A DNA stretch of 64,000 nt, from contig NW_027017955.1 of assembly GCF_032854445.1 (NCBI RefSeq), positions 186,001-250,000 on the forward strand, written 5' to 3'. The translations under genes and the position numbers were made by a program. Positions 43,424 through 56,845 of this stretch are shown here, piece by piece. How positions within the stretch are numbered: position 1 is the first letter of the stretch; each line of letters opens with the position of its first letter. Source of the DNA: Liolophura sinensis (Eukaryota > Mollusca > Polyplacophora > Chitonida > Chitonidae). Below the pieces are notes generated by a model. That model saw only the letters and a program-made list of their open reading frames with translations. It was not told the origin of the DNA and did not search any database.

Positions 43424-43941
43424 ATAACGATGGCTGCAATGTGAAGGATATATGCTATCTGATAACTCAGTTTGCTCTCGTAAAGAAAAAATCATCTTAG
43501 AATTAATAGAGCATTTTAAGTTAACGAAGTACACAGCTTTAATGTGTCGAAAAAGAAATAGTATGCTCTTCTGCACAATAATATCAGAGATAAATATGAT
43601 GGGTGCGATCGGCCATAAGATCTGTCAAAACCTATCAGCTTTCCCAATATGTATTTTATTCGCCAGAATCCACCTTGCCTTTTATATTCCATTCTTGTGT
43701 ATGATCTTCTATACTCATAAGCTATACCCAAATCACAACAGATCACTATATTTAGGAATTATTCCATGTCAGCTACAATATGTGAGTGAGTGAGTGAAAG
43801 TTTTAACGTCGCTTTCAACAACATTTCAGTTTTATCGCGACAATAAAACGTCAAGTAGTCGATCTACTACGGATAATTCATTTACTATTCGGTCAAAAAA
43901 GGACACCAGAAGTCGCATAACAAACAGACGGTAGTTTAAAA

Positions 43942-46900
43942 TCACAGCTTTCCTGCCATACCAATGGTAGAGAGAAAATCAAAAATAGTATCACTTTCTA
44001 CAGAATTGAAAAGTTCTGAAAGAGAGCTCACGTGATAAAAGGAATCTCGTACAGGAGCAAAGTCGCCACAGTCAAGCAATATGTGCTTGACTGTGAACCG
44101 TTGATCACAAGCAAAGCAATGAGGAGCATCTTCTCCTTTCAACAAATACCCATGCGTAGCACGTGTGTGACCGATACGACACCTCCTCAAAATGCAAGAG
44201 CGGAGACGATGCCGTGAAAGGGAAGGCGCTGGACCAACAAACTGACGAATATCATGCAGTTTGTTGGTTGTCTGGTCATCCCATTGAGCCTGAAACAAGC
44301 GCTTGATATAGGAGCAAATAAGTGAACGCAAGTCCGAATATGGAACGTCAGTTTGGGTAGTAACGGAATGCAAAGCCGCCTTCGCGGCTTCATCTGCAGC
44401 AGTATTTCCAGGGATATCCATATGCCCTGGCACCCAACAAAAGACAATGATAAAGTCTTCATTAAGTCGTTTAAACATCTCCCTGATAGACGGAATGTCT
44501 GGATGTACAGGCGAACTAACCCAAATTGCCTGGAGGCAGCAAAGGGAGTCAGAGCAGATGAGAACTCTGCTACCTCCTAGCTTTGGAATGGACCGAAGTG
44601 CGCACAAAATTGCCTTGGTTTCTGCAGTAAATACAGAACAGGAATTTGGAAACCGAGTTGAAATGGTTCTAGGCCCAAGGACAGCGGCAGAAGCCACGCC
44701 ATCATCATTCTTGGAACCGTCAGTGAATATGCGGTGATAAAATGGATACTTTGAACACATATTACTAAACTCCTGCTGGTATACTAAAGGGTTGCTGGAA
44801 GAATTCTTCAGGGAGGAGAGCGAGGTATCAACCTGAGGCTCAGGACATAACCACGGTGGATCTTCCTGGATGCGTATGGGGGTGATAGTATCCAGCCCAA
44901 GTCCAGCTGCTTGCACGTGTTCCTGAATGCGGACACCCAGTGGAGGAAAAATGGATGGCTTCTCAGCATATAAGTCTTCAAATTCCGGATGGAAGACACA
45001 ATCAAAGGCCGGGTTGGATGGATTGGCTCTAAGCTTGGTGATATACTGTAAGGATGGTTCAGTTCTTCGAAGCTCCGGGGGAGGCTCGTTTGCCTCAACA
45101 TACAGACTCTCCACAGGAGAGGTACGGAAAGCACCTAAGCACAACCGTAGGGCCTGGTGATGTATAGTATTGAGTTTCTTCAACTGGGAGCGCGACGGAC
45201 CTCCATAAACACTGCAGGCATAGTCTAGCTTAGAACGAATCAGTGCTCGATAGAGCTGAAGTAGGGTTTCGTGATCCCCTCCCCATCGAGCACTAGAGAC
45301 AACCTTCAAAATATTAAGCGCCTTTAGGCATCTGGCTCTAAGATAATTAATGTGAGATTTAAATGTAAGGTGGTTATCGAAGATCACCCCGAGGAATTTT
45401 GCCTCCGGCACAACCTTGATGGGAGACCCATCTAAAAATACCTTGGGGTCTTCATGGGGGAAGTACTTCCGACAAAAGTGTACACAGTCTTCGACTTGGA
45501 GAACTTAAATCCGTTCTCCAGTGCCCAGGCATGGATTTTGTTAAGGCAAATCTGCAGCTGTCTCTCAATGGTGTGCATACCTTTGCCTCGACAAGAGATA
45601 CCAAGATCGTCCACAAAAAGGGACGCATTCATACTAGGAGATAAAACTCTGGCAAGGCTATTAATCTTACTGCTAAAGAGAGTAACTGATAAAATGCTGC
45701 CTTGAGGAACCCCCTGATCTTGTTCAAAGTAGTCAGATAGGGTAGCCCCAACCCGAACTTGGAAGTGACCATGGTCTAAGAATTTACGAATAAAGTCAGG
45801 AAGCCGACCTCTAAGTCCAAATCCATGCATATCTTTCAGAATGCCATATTTCCAAGTAGTGTCATATGCTTTTTCCAGATCAAAAAAGACAGATACGACA
45901 TGGTCACGATTAACGATACCGTTCTTAATAAAGCATTCTAGACGAACAAGGTGATCAACAGTACTGCGATTCCTTCGAAATCCACATTGAATGTCGCTTA
46001 TCAACTCATTAGTCTCCAAAATCCACACCATGCGATCGTTAATCATCCTCTCCATAGTCTTGCATACACAACTGGTTAAGGAAATAGGACGATAGTTATT
46101 TGGATCGGTAGAATCCTTTCCGGGCTTTGGGATGGGGACAATAATAGCGTTTTGCCATGAGGCAGGAAAATTCCCGGAAATCCAAATGGTATTAAAAATT
46201 CCAAGAAGCACCCTCAAACAAGGAAGATTCTGGAAGGTGTCGTAAAAGCTGATAGTGGATATCATCTGGCCCTGGAGTTGAATCATGGGCCTTGCTCAGG
46301 GATGCGGATAGTTCATGTAGAGAAAATGTAGCATTGTAGGATTCTTCATTTGAGGTTGTAAAATCAAGATAACTTGCCTCGGTCCGTTCCTTGTCACGCT
46401 GGAACTGAGGCAAGTAATCATCTGAAGACGAATGGTGCGCAAAAGAAGCGCCCAACCTATTGGCTATGTCAAGTTTTTCTGTCAAAGAATTATTCCCGTC
46501 TTTAAGATGATTGACAGTGACATTGGATCCCTTGCCTTTGCAGTGGATCATATTCCAGACTTTTGACATAGGGGTACGATGATTAATCTTAGAAACATAA
46601 CGTTTCCAAGAGTCACGTTTGGACTGTTTGATAGTCCTACAAGCTTTAGCTCCAGTACGCCTAACATCGTCTAAATTACCGGGAGATGGTCTACATCGGT
46701 ACACGCGCTCAGCACGTTTCCTGAAACGCCTAGCTCGTTTACAGTCCTCCGTGAACCACGGTTTCTTAATACAGGGAACCGCACAAGATTTCGGGATACA
46801 TTTGGAGGATACATTTGGAGGCTACATCGATTAGCTGATCCGAGAATAACTGGATAGGATCAACTGCATCAAGAAAAAGGTCGCTAGTAAGTGTTTCACC

Positions 46901-47624
46901 ACACAGAACAGCAAAGCGGGGCCAGTCTGCTTAATCATAATTAAAGCGTGGAAGGGAGGAAGATACCGGCTCCTCAAGGGTAAGTATGGTGGGGAAGTGG
47001 TCGCTTCCGCACAGATCATCATGGACGCTCCAGCTGAATTCCGATCTTAGCCCTGCATCAGCCAGAGCTAAATCAAGGATCGAATAAATGCCCTTTGCAG
47101 GATGAAGGTAAGTATGTGTGCCATCATTTAAGTCGCATAGAGAGTTATTAGATATAAAATCCTCCAATACAGAGCCCTTCTGGTTACGTTTAGAGTCACC
47201 CCAGAGAACACTATGGGCATTAAAGTCACCCCAAAGAAGGCACGGTGTAGGTAATTGATCACATAGATTTTGCAGCTCTTGCTGGTGAAGAGTAGAAGAA
47301 GGTGGTATATAAATACAACAGATTGTTAATACTATACCCAGTATGATACGCACTGCCACCGCCTGCAAATCGGTGTTCAGTGCCATTTTATTGTGTATTA
47401 CACCCTGCCTAATCAAAAGAGAAGAACCCCCTGATGCCTTTTCCATTCGTAGACGTGGCAACAGCGTGATGACATACATAACCTCGACATTGATAACTAG
47501 GATCAGTCAGAGTTTCCTGCAAGTTAAAAGCTATAGGACTGAGGTCTTGAGCTAACATCTGGAGCTCTGCGAGGTTATACCTCAATCCTCTACAGTTCCA
47601 CTGTAAGATCTTTGTAGTAGCCAT
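43942..47624 (-). pseudogene. N2 ORF2, uninterrupted but frameshifted (unit B)
   Basis: This copy shows the N2 ORF2 before the N1e insertion. Open segments in order are 47624-47409, 47479-46931, 46704-46192, 46286-45432 and 45411-43942. They cover endonuclease, linker, RT (LFVDDL), RNase H (IFTDGSKND, ICSDSL, WVPGHMDIPGN) and CCHC. Breaks are the frameshifts near 47450, 46230 and 45420, a TAA for lysine near 46933 and a 13-bp tandem duplication near 46796-46821. Length and motif order match N1e ORF2. The sequence is clearly a different family. Confidence 0.9.
46945..46957. other. Empty N1e target site (unit B)
   Basis: AGCGTGGAAGGGA occurs once, with N2 sequence continuing on both sides. It is the pre-insertion allele of 17293-23224. 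Confidence 0.93.
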
Positions 47625-47634
47625 TATTAATATT

Positions 47635-48349
47635 TATTTACTCTTTTTCTTTTTTCTGGACTTCTTATACATCGCTGCCCTACGCTCAGCAAAATCCTCC
47701 TGTGACAACGTTATCAACATCCTCTGCTTTTTAGCCTTGTCAACTTTAGAGTCTCGTCGCAATGTGCGATAATACGACCCCACGGATGTTGAGACAGGTA
47801 CCAAGACCTCATCCTTGCCATTGGTATAGGCAGGCAAGTCTTCGGGTGCATCCATTTCCGAAAGAGATTCCTCCATATTGGATTCTCCACCAGTCCTAGA
47901 CATATCAGATTGCTGAGAGCTTCCCTGAGGATCAAGGCAATGTGCTATATCTCTAGTGTCTAACTGTGACATTGTAGACGGGTCAGGGCTGAACGTGCTA
48001 CCCCATAAGGACGGGCTCTTACCAAGTGCACCTTTGGAGGGCATCACGCCACTGGATTGCGTCTCCTTAATGCAGGATGGCGTTGTATCCGAAATTTCTG
48101 ACGATCAAGAGGTAAGGAGGAATTCGAGATTTGACTCATACCGACAACCCACTCCGGGCTATTTGATGTCTGAGATGCCTCGCAAAGGCTCTGGGGCCCA
48201 CCTACTACTGGCGATTCGCTTAACTTCCTTACCTTATTTGTAGCACTCTCCAGCTTCCTCGTTGTCAGCAGCAGAGTTATCCAAAGTCCCTTTATTTTGT
48301 TGACTGGAAGGAACAGACTCGGCAGAAACCCCAATTTCCATATCATCCC
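47635..48349 (-). pseudogene. N2 ORF1 C-terminal part (unit B)
   Basis: Copy of 23902-24616, same lysine-rich end and degenerate upstream frame. Confidence 0.8.
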
Positions 48350-48715
48350 GCAAAGGTTCTACACAGTCAACTCTATATATGATTTATTTGACAGCATCGC
48401 TGGCGATGTTGTCATCAATTATTTGAAGGCCATTGGCCTTTATCATAAAATATAAATTTTAATTGTCATAAATATCTGTAGATAAACAGTTATATACATA
48501 TAGATTTATACATGTACTATAACCCTGGTTTTCGAGTTTTAACTCTTATTTTTCTTTTATACGATTTTAAACATGTCTGTACTTTTTGTTTTACTTTTGA
48601 TGTTCATATTATCATATCGAAAACCTTAACCGTCTCGCGTTTTCACCTTGTTCTCGCCACGATATGGCTGAAATATTGCCGATGTGGCGTTAAGCCATAA
48701 TCATTCATTCATTCA
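48350..48715 (+). mobile_element. N1f (unit B)
   Basis: Copy of 24617-24982 with the same target-site duplication (48336-48349 and 48716-48729). Confidence 0.92.
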
Positions 48716-49364
48716 TTCCATATCATCCCCATGTCCCTGACTATAATTACCATCATCATCTCCTCGACCTTCACCCCCGTGGGGTTTCCGGGGTGATAAG
48801 AATAGGGCCTCAGCCCTGTAGGCAAGCTTGTCGTAAAAGTCGACTAACCTAGAGCTCTCCTGTGTGAGCCCGGTGAATATAATAGGCTCACATCTTCTCG
48901 GTTGTGTGAGAGGCAACCGGGGAGCGACCTGTTTGCCGTGGGTTGCGACCCGTAATCTCCGAGGACGGGATCCTGGTGGCTGAGGGTGGGTTGGTCTTGC
49001 GAGATCCTCCGCTTTGGCCCTTACTTGGAGTGAGACGGGAGGTCGGATGGGCCCAGTCCGATCAATCGGCTTGGTCATGTCTTGCCTCGACGTGGTTCCA
49101 ATTGCCTCAATAACAGCATATCGTTTGGCGAACAAATATTATTTCTGAAATATCGTTTGTAGGACTACGTTTTGAGGCGGTGGCTCATGGGTCAATCGAG
49201 TAGATTGAATTTACCCTGTTGGTATAAATCAATCTGTTCGAGTATACCTCATATGGAATCCTTGGTGCCTTTCCTGCTGGGTATCCCCAGGTTCAGACAT
49301 CGCCCTTGTTGGCACTCCGTGGTGGGTGGGGAACATATGGGCTGAATTGTATATACATATTGCC

Positions 49365-50726
49365 ATGTCATCTATAAACCTTAATTCGAATGTTTTAAAT
49401 CTAAATACCAGGTCTTCCTCTCAGCCGATTTCAAGCGCTGACAAAAAGAGGAAATTAGAGGTTTTGTCGGATTCGGCTGATAACGGACAGGACAGCTGGC
49501 CGGCCTTTATCGTTCTCTCAACAAAGAGTGAACAAAAGCCGGCCTCCAAAATTCATCCATTTGTACTGAAAAGGGCCCTGCAGGGTTCAGCAGGTACATT
49601 AAAAAACGTCAAGAAATTACGATCCGGAGACATTCTTATTGAATGTTTCCGGAAACAACAGTCCATAAATTTATTAGCTTTAAACAAAATAAATGATATT
49701 CCTGTGTATACATCCCCCCATAACTCCCTGAACAGCTGTCAGGGAATTATACGTGACAGAGATCAGGATATCATTGATCTATCAGAAGAAGAAATCTGCA
49801 CTGAACTGAAGTCACAAGGTGTTACCAGAGTGAAACGCTTCAATATGAAGAAATCTGGTAACATCATTAAACTAAATACATATCTTCTCACCTTCAACAG
49901 TAAATCTATTCCGTCATATATTTACATTGGCCCGTATAGGGTTGGTGTGGACTTATATATACCTAACCCAACACGTTGTTTCAAGTGTCAAAAGTTTGGC
50001 CATGGCAAGGGCCAGTGTAAAAATAAACTGATTTGTTTCCGGTGCGGCAGCGAGGGTCATGATGGTTTCGACTGCAGCAGCACAGCAAAGTGCTGCAATT
50101 GTGGTGGAGATCACATGGCCTCCTCTAGGGACTGCCCACTTTTTGTAAAAGAAAAACAAATAATCACAATAAAGACTAAAAACAATATATCATATCAGGA
50201 GGCCCGGAAATTGGTCTCCCCTCCTAACATTTCACTGCAGACTTCATTTGCCAATGCGGTCAAGCGAGTAGCATCTGTTGCTACTCAAACATCAATGACT
50301 TGGCCCATTGGAAACCAGAAACCATGTCTTATTTCTGTTGAACCTACTGTTCGACCTGCTTTTAATACGTCCTCAACCCAGACTGCCTCAATACAACAGA
50401 TCAAACCAGCCAATAACACTGACCAACCCGATATTCCTAAACCTAGTCAACCTAAAAACAAAAATGTGTCCGAAAATAAACCTCAAAATAAAAACAATAA
50501 ACCTAGTAAACCCAGTGGCCCAACAGAGCGTCCCTCTAAGGCCACTGGGGACCCTGTCCAAACTTATAATAAATTTGGACCGTTGGAGGACGTTGGTTTT
50601 TCAACATCAGATGCGGATGTGATGGATACATCACCCGCACCAGGGAGATCTAACAGCCGATCTCCCAGGAAGGGTCGTCCACGGTCCAAACATAAAGAAA
50701 AATCTCCTATACGTCTCCCTCCGTAA
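49365..50726 (+). CDS. N1a ORF1: gag-like protein, intact (unit B)
   Basis: 453 residues from ATG (MSSINLNSNV); the 39-bp in-frame extension to 49326 lies in the leader. RRM-like region about 60-200 (KKLRSGDILIECF, SPHNSLNSCQG). Zinc knuckles are at residues 205-218 (CFKCQKFGHGKGQC), 224-237 (CFRCGSEGHDGFDC) and 243-257 (CCNCGGDHMASSRDC). A Pro/Asn/Lys-rich tail and SR-like end (GRSNSRSPRKGRPRSKH) follow. The stop forms TAATG with the ORF2 start. Unlike its ORF2, this frame is undamaged, so an ORF1 product could still be made. Confidence 0.9.
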   Translation: MSSINLNSNVLNLNTRSSSQPISSADKKRKLEVLSDSADNGQDSWPAFIVLSTKSEQKPASKIHPFVLKRALQGSAGTLKNVKKLRSGDILIECFRKQQSINLLALNKINDIPVYTSPHNSLNSCQGIIRDRDQDIIDLSEEEICTELKSQGVTRVKRFNMKKSGNIIKLNTYLLTFNSKSIPSYIYIGPYRVGVDLYIPNPTRCFKCQKFGHGKGQCKNKLICFRCGSEGHDGFDCSSTAKCCNCGGDHMASSRDCPLFVKEKQIITIKTKNNISYQEARKLVSPPNISLQTSFANAVKRVASVATQTSMTWPIGNQKPCLISVEPTVRPAFNTSSTQTASIQQIKPANNTDQPDIPKPSQPKNKNVSENKPQNKNNKPSKPSGPTERPSKATGDPVQTYNKFGPLEDVGFSTSDADVMDTSPAPGRSNSRSPRKGRPRSKHKEKSPIRLPP

Positions 50727-53700
50727 TGGCGATATACGACAAAATTATACAGTGGAATTGTCGAGGCCTTAAGGTCAATTTTATTGAAATAACACAGCTT
50801 GTTCAATCATTAAATCCTATAGCCCTGTGTCTTCAGGAAACTCATTTGAAAACATCTGACAAAGATAAAATAACTCTTAAAAATTACTCATTATACAGTA
50901 CGTACTCTAATGAAGAAGATCGAGCTGCAGGCGGCTCCTCTATCTTCGTCAATAACAATGTTATTCACAGCCCTGTTGCTCTGGATACAGAGCTTCAGGC
51001 TGTGGCCGTTCGTGTTTCATTATGTGAAACAATCACATTATGTTCAGTGTATATTCCCCCGAACATTTCTTTGTCAGCTTTGCAGTTACATAATTTAAAA
51101 GAACAATTACCCAAACCTTTTATACTTATGGGAGATTTTAATTCCCACAACCCCCTATGGGGCAGTAACAACATAAATGATAAGGGCAAGATAGTAGAAA
51201 ACTTCTTATCTAACGAAAAACTGTGTTATCACAATGATGGTTCTAACACCTATTTACATCCAGGTAATGGCGCTTATTCTGCTATCGATCTCACTATCAC
51301 AGATCCATCACTTCTCCCGGATTTTTCTTGGAAGGTGCATGACGATCTTTGTGGTAGTGACCATTTTCCTATAATCCTAGAACATATCACTTCTAATTCT
51401 TTAGAACGTGTAGCTAGATGGAAATTCGATAAAGCGGATTGGATCGCATTTGAGATGTTCTGTGAGGCTGATATCACCTCAAGAGACTCTTAAAGCAGCA
51501 GATGGTCCTATGTTAAAATTTAATCAGCTTGTTTTAAAAGCCGCACATAGAACTATCCCTAAGACCTCGACAAATCCCAAATCCAAAAGTAAACCCTGGT
51601 ACGACAATGACTGTCGTAAAGCCATAAAGGACCGTAAAAAGGCTGAACGCAGATTTAATCATTGTCCTACTGATAATAATTTAAACCAGGTTCGTAAATT
51701 TAGAGCTAAGGCTCGTCGATTACTCAAGTCCAAGAGACGATCTTGTTGGCGGAACTTCGTTTCGGGCATTACGTCATAAACACCCATGCGTAAAGTCTGG
51801 AACATGGTTCAGAAACTTAAGGGCAAAAATAATAAAGCCAAAGTCCAGCATTTAAAGGATGGAGATAGTATATTAACGTCTCCATCCGATATAGCAAATA
51901 AATTAGCTGAGATATTTTCCAAGAAATCTTCTTCTGAGAACTATACTAAAAAATTCCAACATATGAAAAACCAGAAGGAGAGAACTAAATTGCCCTTTTC
52001 TTCTAAGAATTTAGAAGATTATAATCATCCTTTTAATATCGAGGAACTTAAAACTGCATTAAAAAAGGCCCACGATACGGCCTGTGGTCCCGATAATGTA
52101 TATTATAAGTTTCTAAACCATTTACCACCTGAGCCACTGGAGACTCTCTTGGACTTGCTTAATGATATTTGGATAACTGGTAATTTTCCACCGTCATGGA
52201 GGGAGGCGTGTATTATCCCGGTCCCTAAACCGGGTAAGGATCATACTGATCCAAATAATTACCGTCCCATAGCTCTTACCAGCTGTGTCTGTAAGACTAT
52301 CAAACGGATGATTAATGATAGACTTGTTTGGTTTCTTGAAACCAACAAGCTTTTATCTAACATTCAATGTGGTTTTCGTCAAGGTCGAGCTACTTTAGAT
52401 CACCTTGTTCGATTTGAAACCTTTATTCGTAATGGTTTTGTTAATAATGAACATGTGGTGTCCATATTTTTTGACCTTGAAAAGGCCTACGACACCACAT
52501 GGAAATATGGTATTTTAAAAGACCTTGCGGATATGGGTCTTAAAGGCCGCTTACCTTTATTTATATCTCAATTTTTATCCGATCGTCAGTTTAAGGTACG
52601 GGTGGGGTGCACTCTTTCTGACTCTTGTGAGCAGGAAATGGGTGAACCCCAGGGCAGCTTTCTATCACCAACTCTGTTCAGCATAAAAATAAATAGCCTA
52701 GCAAAAACATTAACATCTGGCACAGAAGGTTCTTTATACGTCGATGATTTCCTTATATGCTTTTATATATCTTTTATACCTCATATAAAAATGCTTAAAG
52801 CTAAATGTACAAAGGCTCTCGATATAATTAAGGTCGTGTCTAGCACCGATTGGGGTGCTGACCGATCAGTTTTACTTAATTTATATCGTTCTCTGGTGAG
52901 GTCTAAATTGGACTATGGATCCATCATTTACGGTTCCGCTAGGAAGTCGTATATTAAAATGTTGGATCCTGTTCATCATCAAGGTTTGATGCTCAGCCTT
53001 GGTGCTTTTAGAACCTCACCAGTAGAACGTTTATACGTGGAGGCAAATGAGCCTTCCTTATACAATCGACGTATTAAACTTAGTCTTCAATATGCTACAA
53101 AGCTTAAACCACATCCAACAAACCCTACCTACGACTGTGTTTTCAATCCATTATATGTAGACAAATATATTAAATATCCTAACAAGATCCCTTCGTTCGG
53201 TCTTCGCATACGGGACCATATTGTGGGCGCTAACATCAAGCTGGAGGATATAGCTCCGGTATCTTTTCCAGAGTCTCCTCCATGGCTTCTCCCACAAACT
53301 AAACTAATATTTGATCTACCTAAGAATAATAAATCCAATACAAATCCTCTTATAATTCAGCAAGGTTTTGCTGAAATCAAGGCTGATTATATGGACTATA
53401 AATTTATATATACTGACGGGTCAAAGGATGGGGACAGGGTTGCGGCTGCGGCTGTTTTAGAGCAGCGGGTCACTTCTCTTCGTCTGCCACCTTCATCTTC
53501 TATCTTTTCTGCAGAGGCCAGGGCTATACTCCTGACCTTATCATATGTTTCCTCTGGGCATGTCCAGAGGGCAGTGATATGCAGCGACTCGCTGTCTTGC
53601 CTTTTGGCAATTCAGAATAATAAATTTAAAAATCCATTGATACTTGAGATAACTAAACACCGAAAATTAATTAGAAGAGGTAAAGATATTATATTCTGTT

Positions 53701-54130
53701 GGATACCAAGTCACACTGGTATCCATGGAAACACAGTCGTGGACAGGGAAGCGAAAGCTGCCCTATATAAACCTGTATCTCGGGTTAAAATCCCTTATGC
53801 TGACGTGAAGTCTAATATTCTTAAATGTATTCGTCGCCTTTGGCAGGGTGAATGGGACTTGCAGATCCATAATAAACTGCATGTCATTCATCCTGTCATT
53901 GGCTACAATGCCTATACTTGTCTAATGTCTCGTAGAGACCAAGTAGTTTTAACAAGGTGTCGTATTGGGCATTCTCATCTGACACACAATTTCATCTTAG
54001 ATGGTAGCAGTGCTCCCGAGTGTGTTGGATGTGATGCTCAATATGGCATCAAACATATTTTGGTTGACTGTGTGGACTTTGCCCATATTGGGCAAAGGTT
54101 CTACACGGTCAACTCTATATATGATTTATT
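50726..54130 (+). pseudogene. N1a ORF2 (unit B)
   Basis: Same one-base insertion (stop at 51493), same nonsense codon (51777-51779), same 74-codon loss after YVDD and same foreign C-terminus (to 54197) as in unit A. These lesions predate the unit duplication. Difference: ADMGL here, ADLGL in unit A. Confidence 0.92.
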
Positions 54131-54647
54131 GGCAAGTCTTCGGGTGCATCCATTTCCGAAAGAGATTCCTCCATATTGGATTCTCCACCAGTCCTAGACA
54201 TATCAGATTGCTGAGAGCTTCCCTGAGGATCAAGGCAATGTGCTATATCTCTAGTGTCTAACTGTGACATTGTAGACGGGTCAGGGCTGAACGTGCTACC
54301 CCATAAGGACGGGCTCTTACCAAGTGCACCTTTGGAGGGCATCACGCCACTGGATTGCGTCTCCTTAATGCAGGATGGCGTTGTATCCGAAATTTCTGAC
54401 GATCAAGAGGTAAGGAGGAATTCGAGATTTGACTCATACCGACAACCCACTCCGGGCTATTTGATGTCTGAGATGCCTCGCAAAGGCTCTGGGGCCCACC
54501 TACTACTGGCGATTCGCTTAACTTCCTTACCTTATTTGTAGCACTCTCCAGCTTCCTCGTTGTCAGCAGCAGAGTTATCCAAAGTCCCTTTATTTTGTTG
54601 ACTGGAAGGAACAGACTCGGCAGAAACCCCAATTTCCATATCATCCC
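54131..54647 (-). pseudogene. Duplicated N2 ORF1 fragment (unit C)
   Basis: Copy of 730-1246, join at 54130/54131. Confidence 0.85.
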
Positions 54648-55016
54648 GCAAAGGTTCTACACAGTCAACTCTATATATGATTTATTTGACAGCATCGCTG
54701 GCGATGTTGTCATCAATTATTTGAAGGCCATTGGCCTTTATCATAAAATATAAATTTTAATTGTCATAAATATCTGTAGATAAACAGTTATATACATATA
54801 GATTTATACATGTAATATAAAAGTCTGGTTTTCGAATTTTAACTCTTATTTTTCTTTTATACGATTTTAAACATGTCTGTACTTTTTGTTTTACTTTTGA
54901 TGTTCATATTATCATATCGAAAACCTTAACCGTCTCGCGTTTTCACCTTGTTCTCGCCACGATATGGCTGAAATATTGTCGATGTGGCGTTAAGCCATAA
55001 TCATTCATTCATTCAT
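54648..55016 (+). mobile_element. N1 3' terminus (unit C)
   Basis: Copy of 1247-1615. It closes the N1a that starts at 48774. Confidence 0.85.
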
Positions 55017-55089
55017 TCCTCGACCTTCATAAATATTGACGATGTGGCGTTAAGCCATAATCATTCATTCATTTATTCCTCGACCTTCA
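55017..55089 (+). repeat. Doubled N1a target site with 47-bp N1 tail (unit C)
   Basis: Target copies at 55017-55029 and 55077-55089; the left copy for this element ends at 48773. Confidence 0.85.
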
Positions 55090-56054
55090 TTCTCATCTTT
55101 ATTGTCACCTTCAACTTTATTAACATTACTATCTTTATCATCATCATCATCATCATTGCAACTGTTATCGTCATTATCGCCATTGTCATATTTATCGCTC
55201 AACGGGCAGTCCTTTTGAAAGTGGCCTGCCTGTTTACACTTGAGGCATTTATCCTTTAAGGGACAGTCGGCCTTGAAATGTTCTGCGCTATCACAGATGT
55301 GACAGGCACGGACCTGATTTTTGTACTACAAAGGAATTCTGAAATTCCCAACCGAAATTGATTGTGGAATGATCTCGGCCACACCACTCATGTAAATACG
55401 GCGCATACCATTCTCAAGTGACCTATCAAAAAGGTAATGTTCCCGGCTGACGTGATGGACCGTGCCATACCGGGACATCAAACCTCGAATAGTGTCATGG
55501 GGCACCTCGATCGGACATCGAGATCTAACCAGGAGCCTTTGCTCCTCCACATCATATATTGGACATTCTACCCCTTTCAATGAGAAGCCGCTAGTCAACA
55601 GCTGTTCCTTCACAGTTTGCGTAGCCACTGTAACATTCCACACATCTCTAGAGACATTGATTAGTCCCTTTAAGACATTAGGCCCACTCCCCGCTAACTC
55701 CTTCAGCCGACTGCTGTTTCAAGCGGTTGTACACCTCCCTATATTACAAGTTTAAGGCTTAAGCGTCTATTTACTCGCCCTGCTCCCAACATTGTGGGCC
55801 AGGGCGAGAACTACTACCCTAAAGAGAGGACCACAACTATGCCTTTGGAACAGTGCGGATGCTGTGTGCAAAACAGATACGATATTACAAAGTGGAAATG
55901 CACTAAACTATGTACAGGCTATTTACAGAGAGGCTAGTGAATACGTCCTGCCTCTAAGAGCGACAGAACGCAATGTCGCACCACCTTCAGACTGGGTGAC
56001 CACTAAACAAAAGCTGAGAGCACAAAGGCTAGTTCCACGGCCAGCCAGGGACTC
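55090..56054 (-). pseudogene. N2 ORF1 N-terminal half and 5' leader (unit C)
   Basis: Copy of 1689-2653; TAG at 55326-55328. The flank 56069-56389 matches 2668-2988, with the 40-codon ORF at 56139-56261. Confidence 0.78.
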
Positions 56055-56845
56055 CAGCTACAACATGTAACACAGTCAAAGCAATGTATATACATATACA
56101 AGATTCACCAAAATGATGACACTATACTTAAACATACCTTATTCAGCTGTTGTTGGAATGGCATGTGTATCCTTCTGAAAGAGAGGTTGAGTAGATGTGG
56201 ACGTGTGTCTGTTTTGATCAGAAAGGTAATGTTGATTACCAAAGGCTATGAGTTTTTCCATATTGGCCGAGATACTGTGAAAACTAAATAAGCCAAATTG
56301 AGTAATAAAATGAGGCTAAGTTTTTTCGCCCTTTTCCCAACTTTAACAAATTACAAACCAATCTATGATACAGTGAATATAACCTCAATGGATGAATGAA
56401 TGAATGAGTATGGCTTAACGCCACGTCGGCAATGTTTCAGCCATATCGTGGCGAGAACAAGGTGAAAACGCGAGACGGTTAAGGTTTTCGAAATGATGGT
56501 GAGCACATCAAATATAAAACAAACAGAACAGACATGTTTAAGATCAGAAAAGAAAAAAACCAAAACAGTTAAAACTCGAAAACCAGCATATTTAAAGTAA
56601 AGGACCGGTGAGTGGGCTTCCCGAGATTAATAATACTGAACAGGGTTACCAAAACTAATCCCCATAAGCCGTTTTAAACAATTCGCCAAATTAGGGTCAG
56701 TTAAGCTTAATTAAGTGCCCCCCCGGCGAGTAGCCCCGAGTTCGAGTCGCCCAGCTCAGCAGGGATATGACCTTTGACCCGTGACGTAGAATCGAGAAGC
56801 CGGTCTTCAGGCAGCTACTGGGCCACATGTACTAAAACAAAAGAA

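Larger units (their letters stand above)
29656..53401. repeat. Tandem array unit B (23,746 bp)
   Basis: Direct repeat of unit A without the N1e insertion. It keeps the 13 bp that unit A has lost in N1a ORF1. Private changes include T at 37689 and A near 38050. The copy is otherwise nearly identical to A and C, so duplication or homogenisation is recent, or two assembled haplotypes are placed in series. Confidence 0.97.
48774..54130 (+). mobile_element. N1a (unit B)
   Basis: Copy of 25041-30384 with 13 more bases in ORF1. A private G at 48817 breaks one pair of the leader stem. The 3' end continues as 54648-55016 after the inserted N2 piece. Confidence 0.92.
43784..56054 (-). mobile_element. 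N2 element (unit B), without N1e
   Basis: Target-site duplication copies at 43770-43783 and 56055-56068. Contains N1f (48350-48715) and N1a (48774-54130 plus the rearranged 3' end to 55076), but no N1e, so ORF2 is in one piece. Confidence 0.75.
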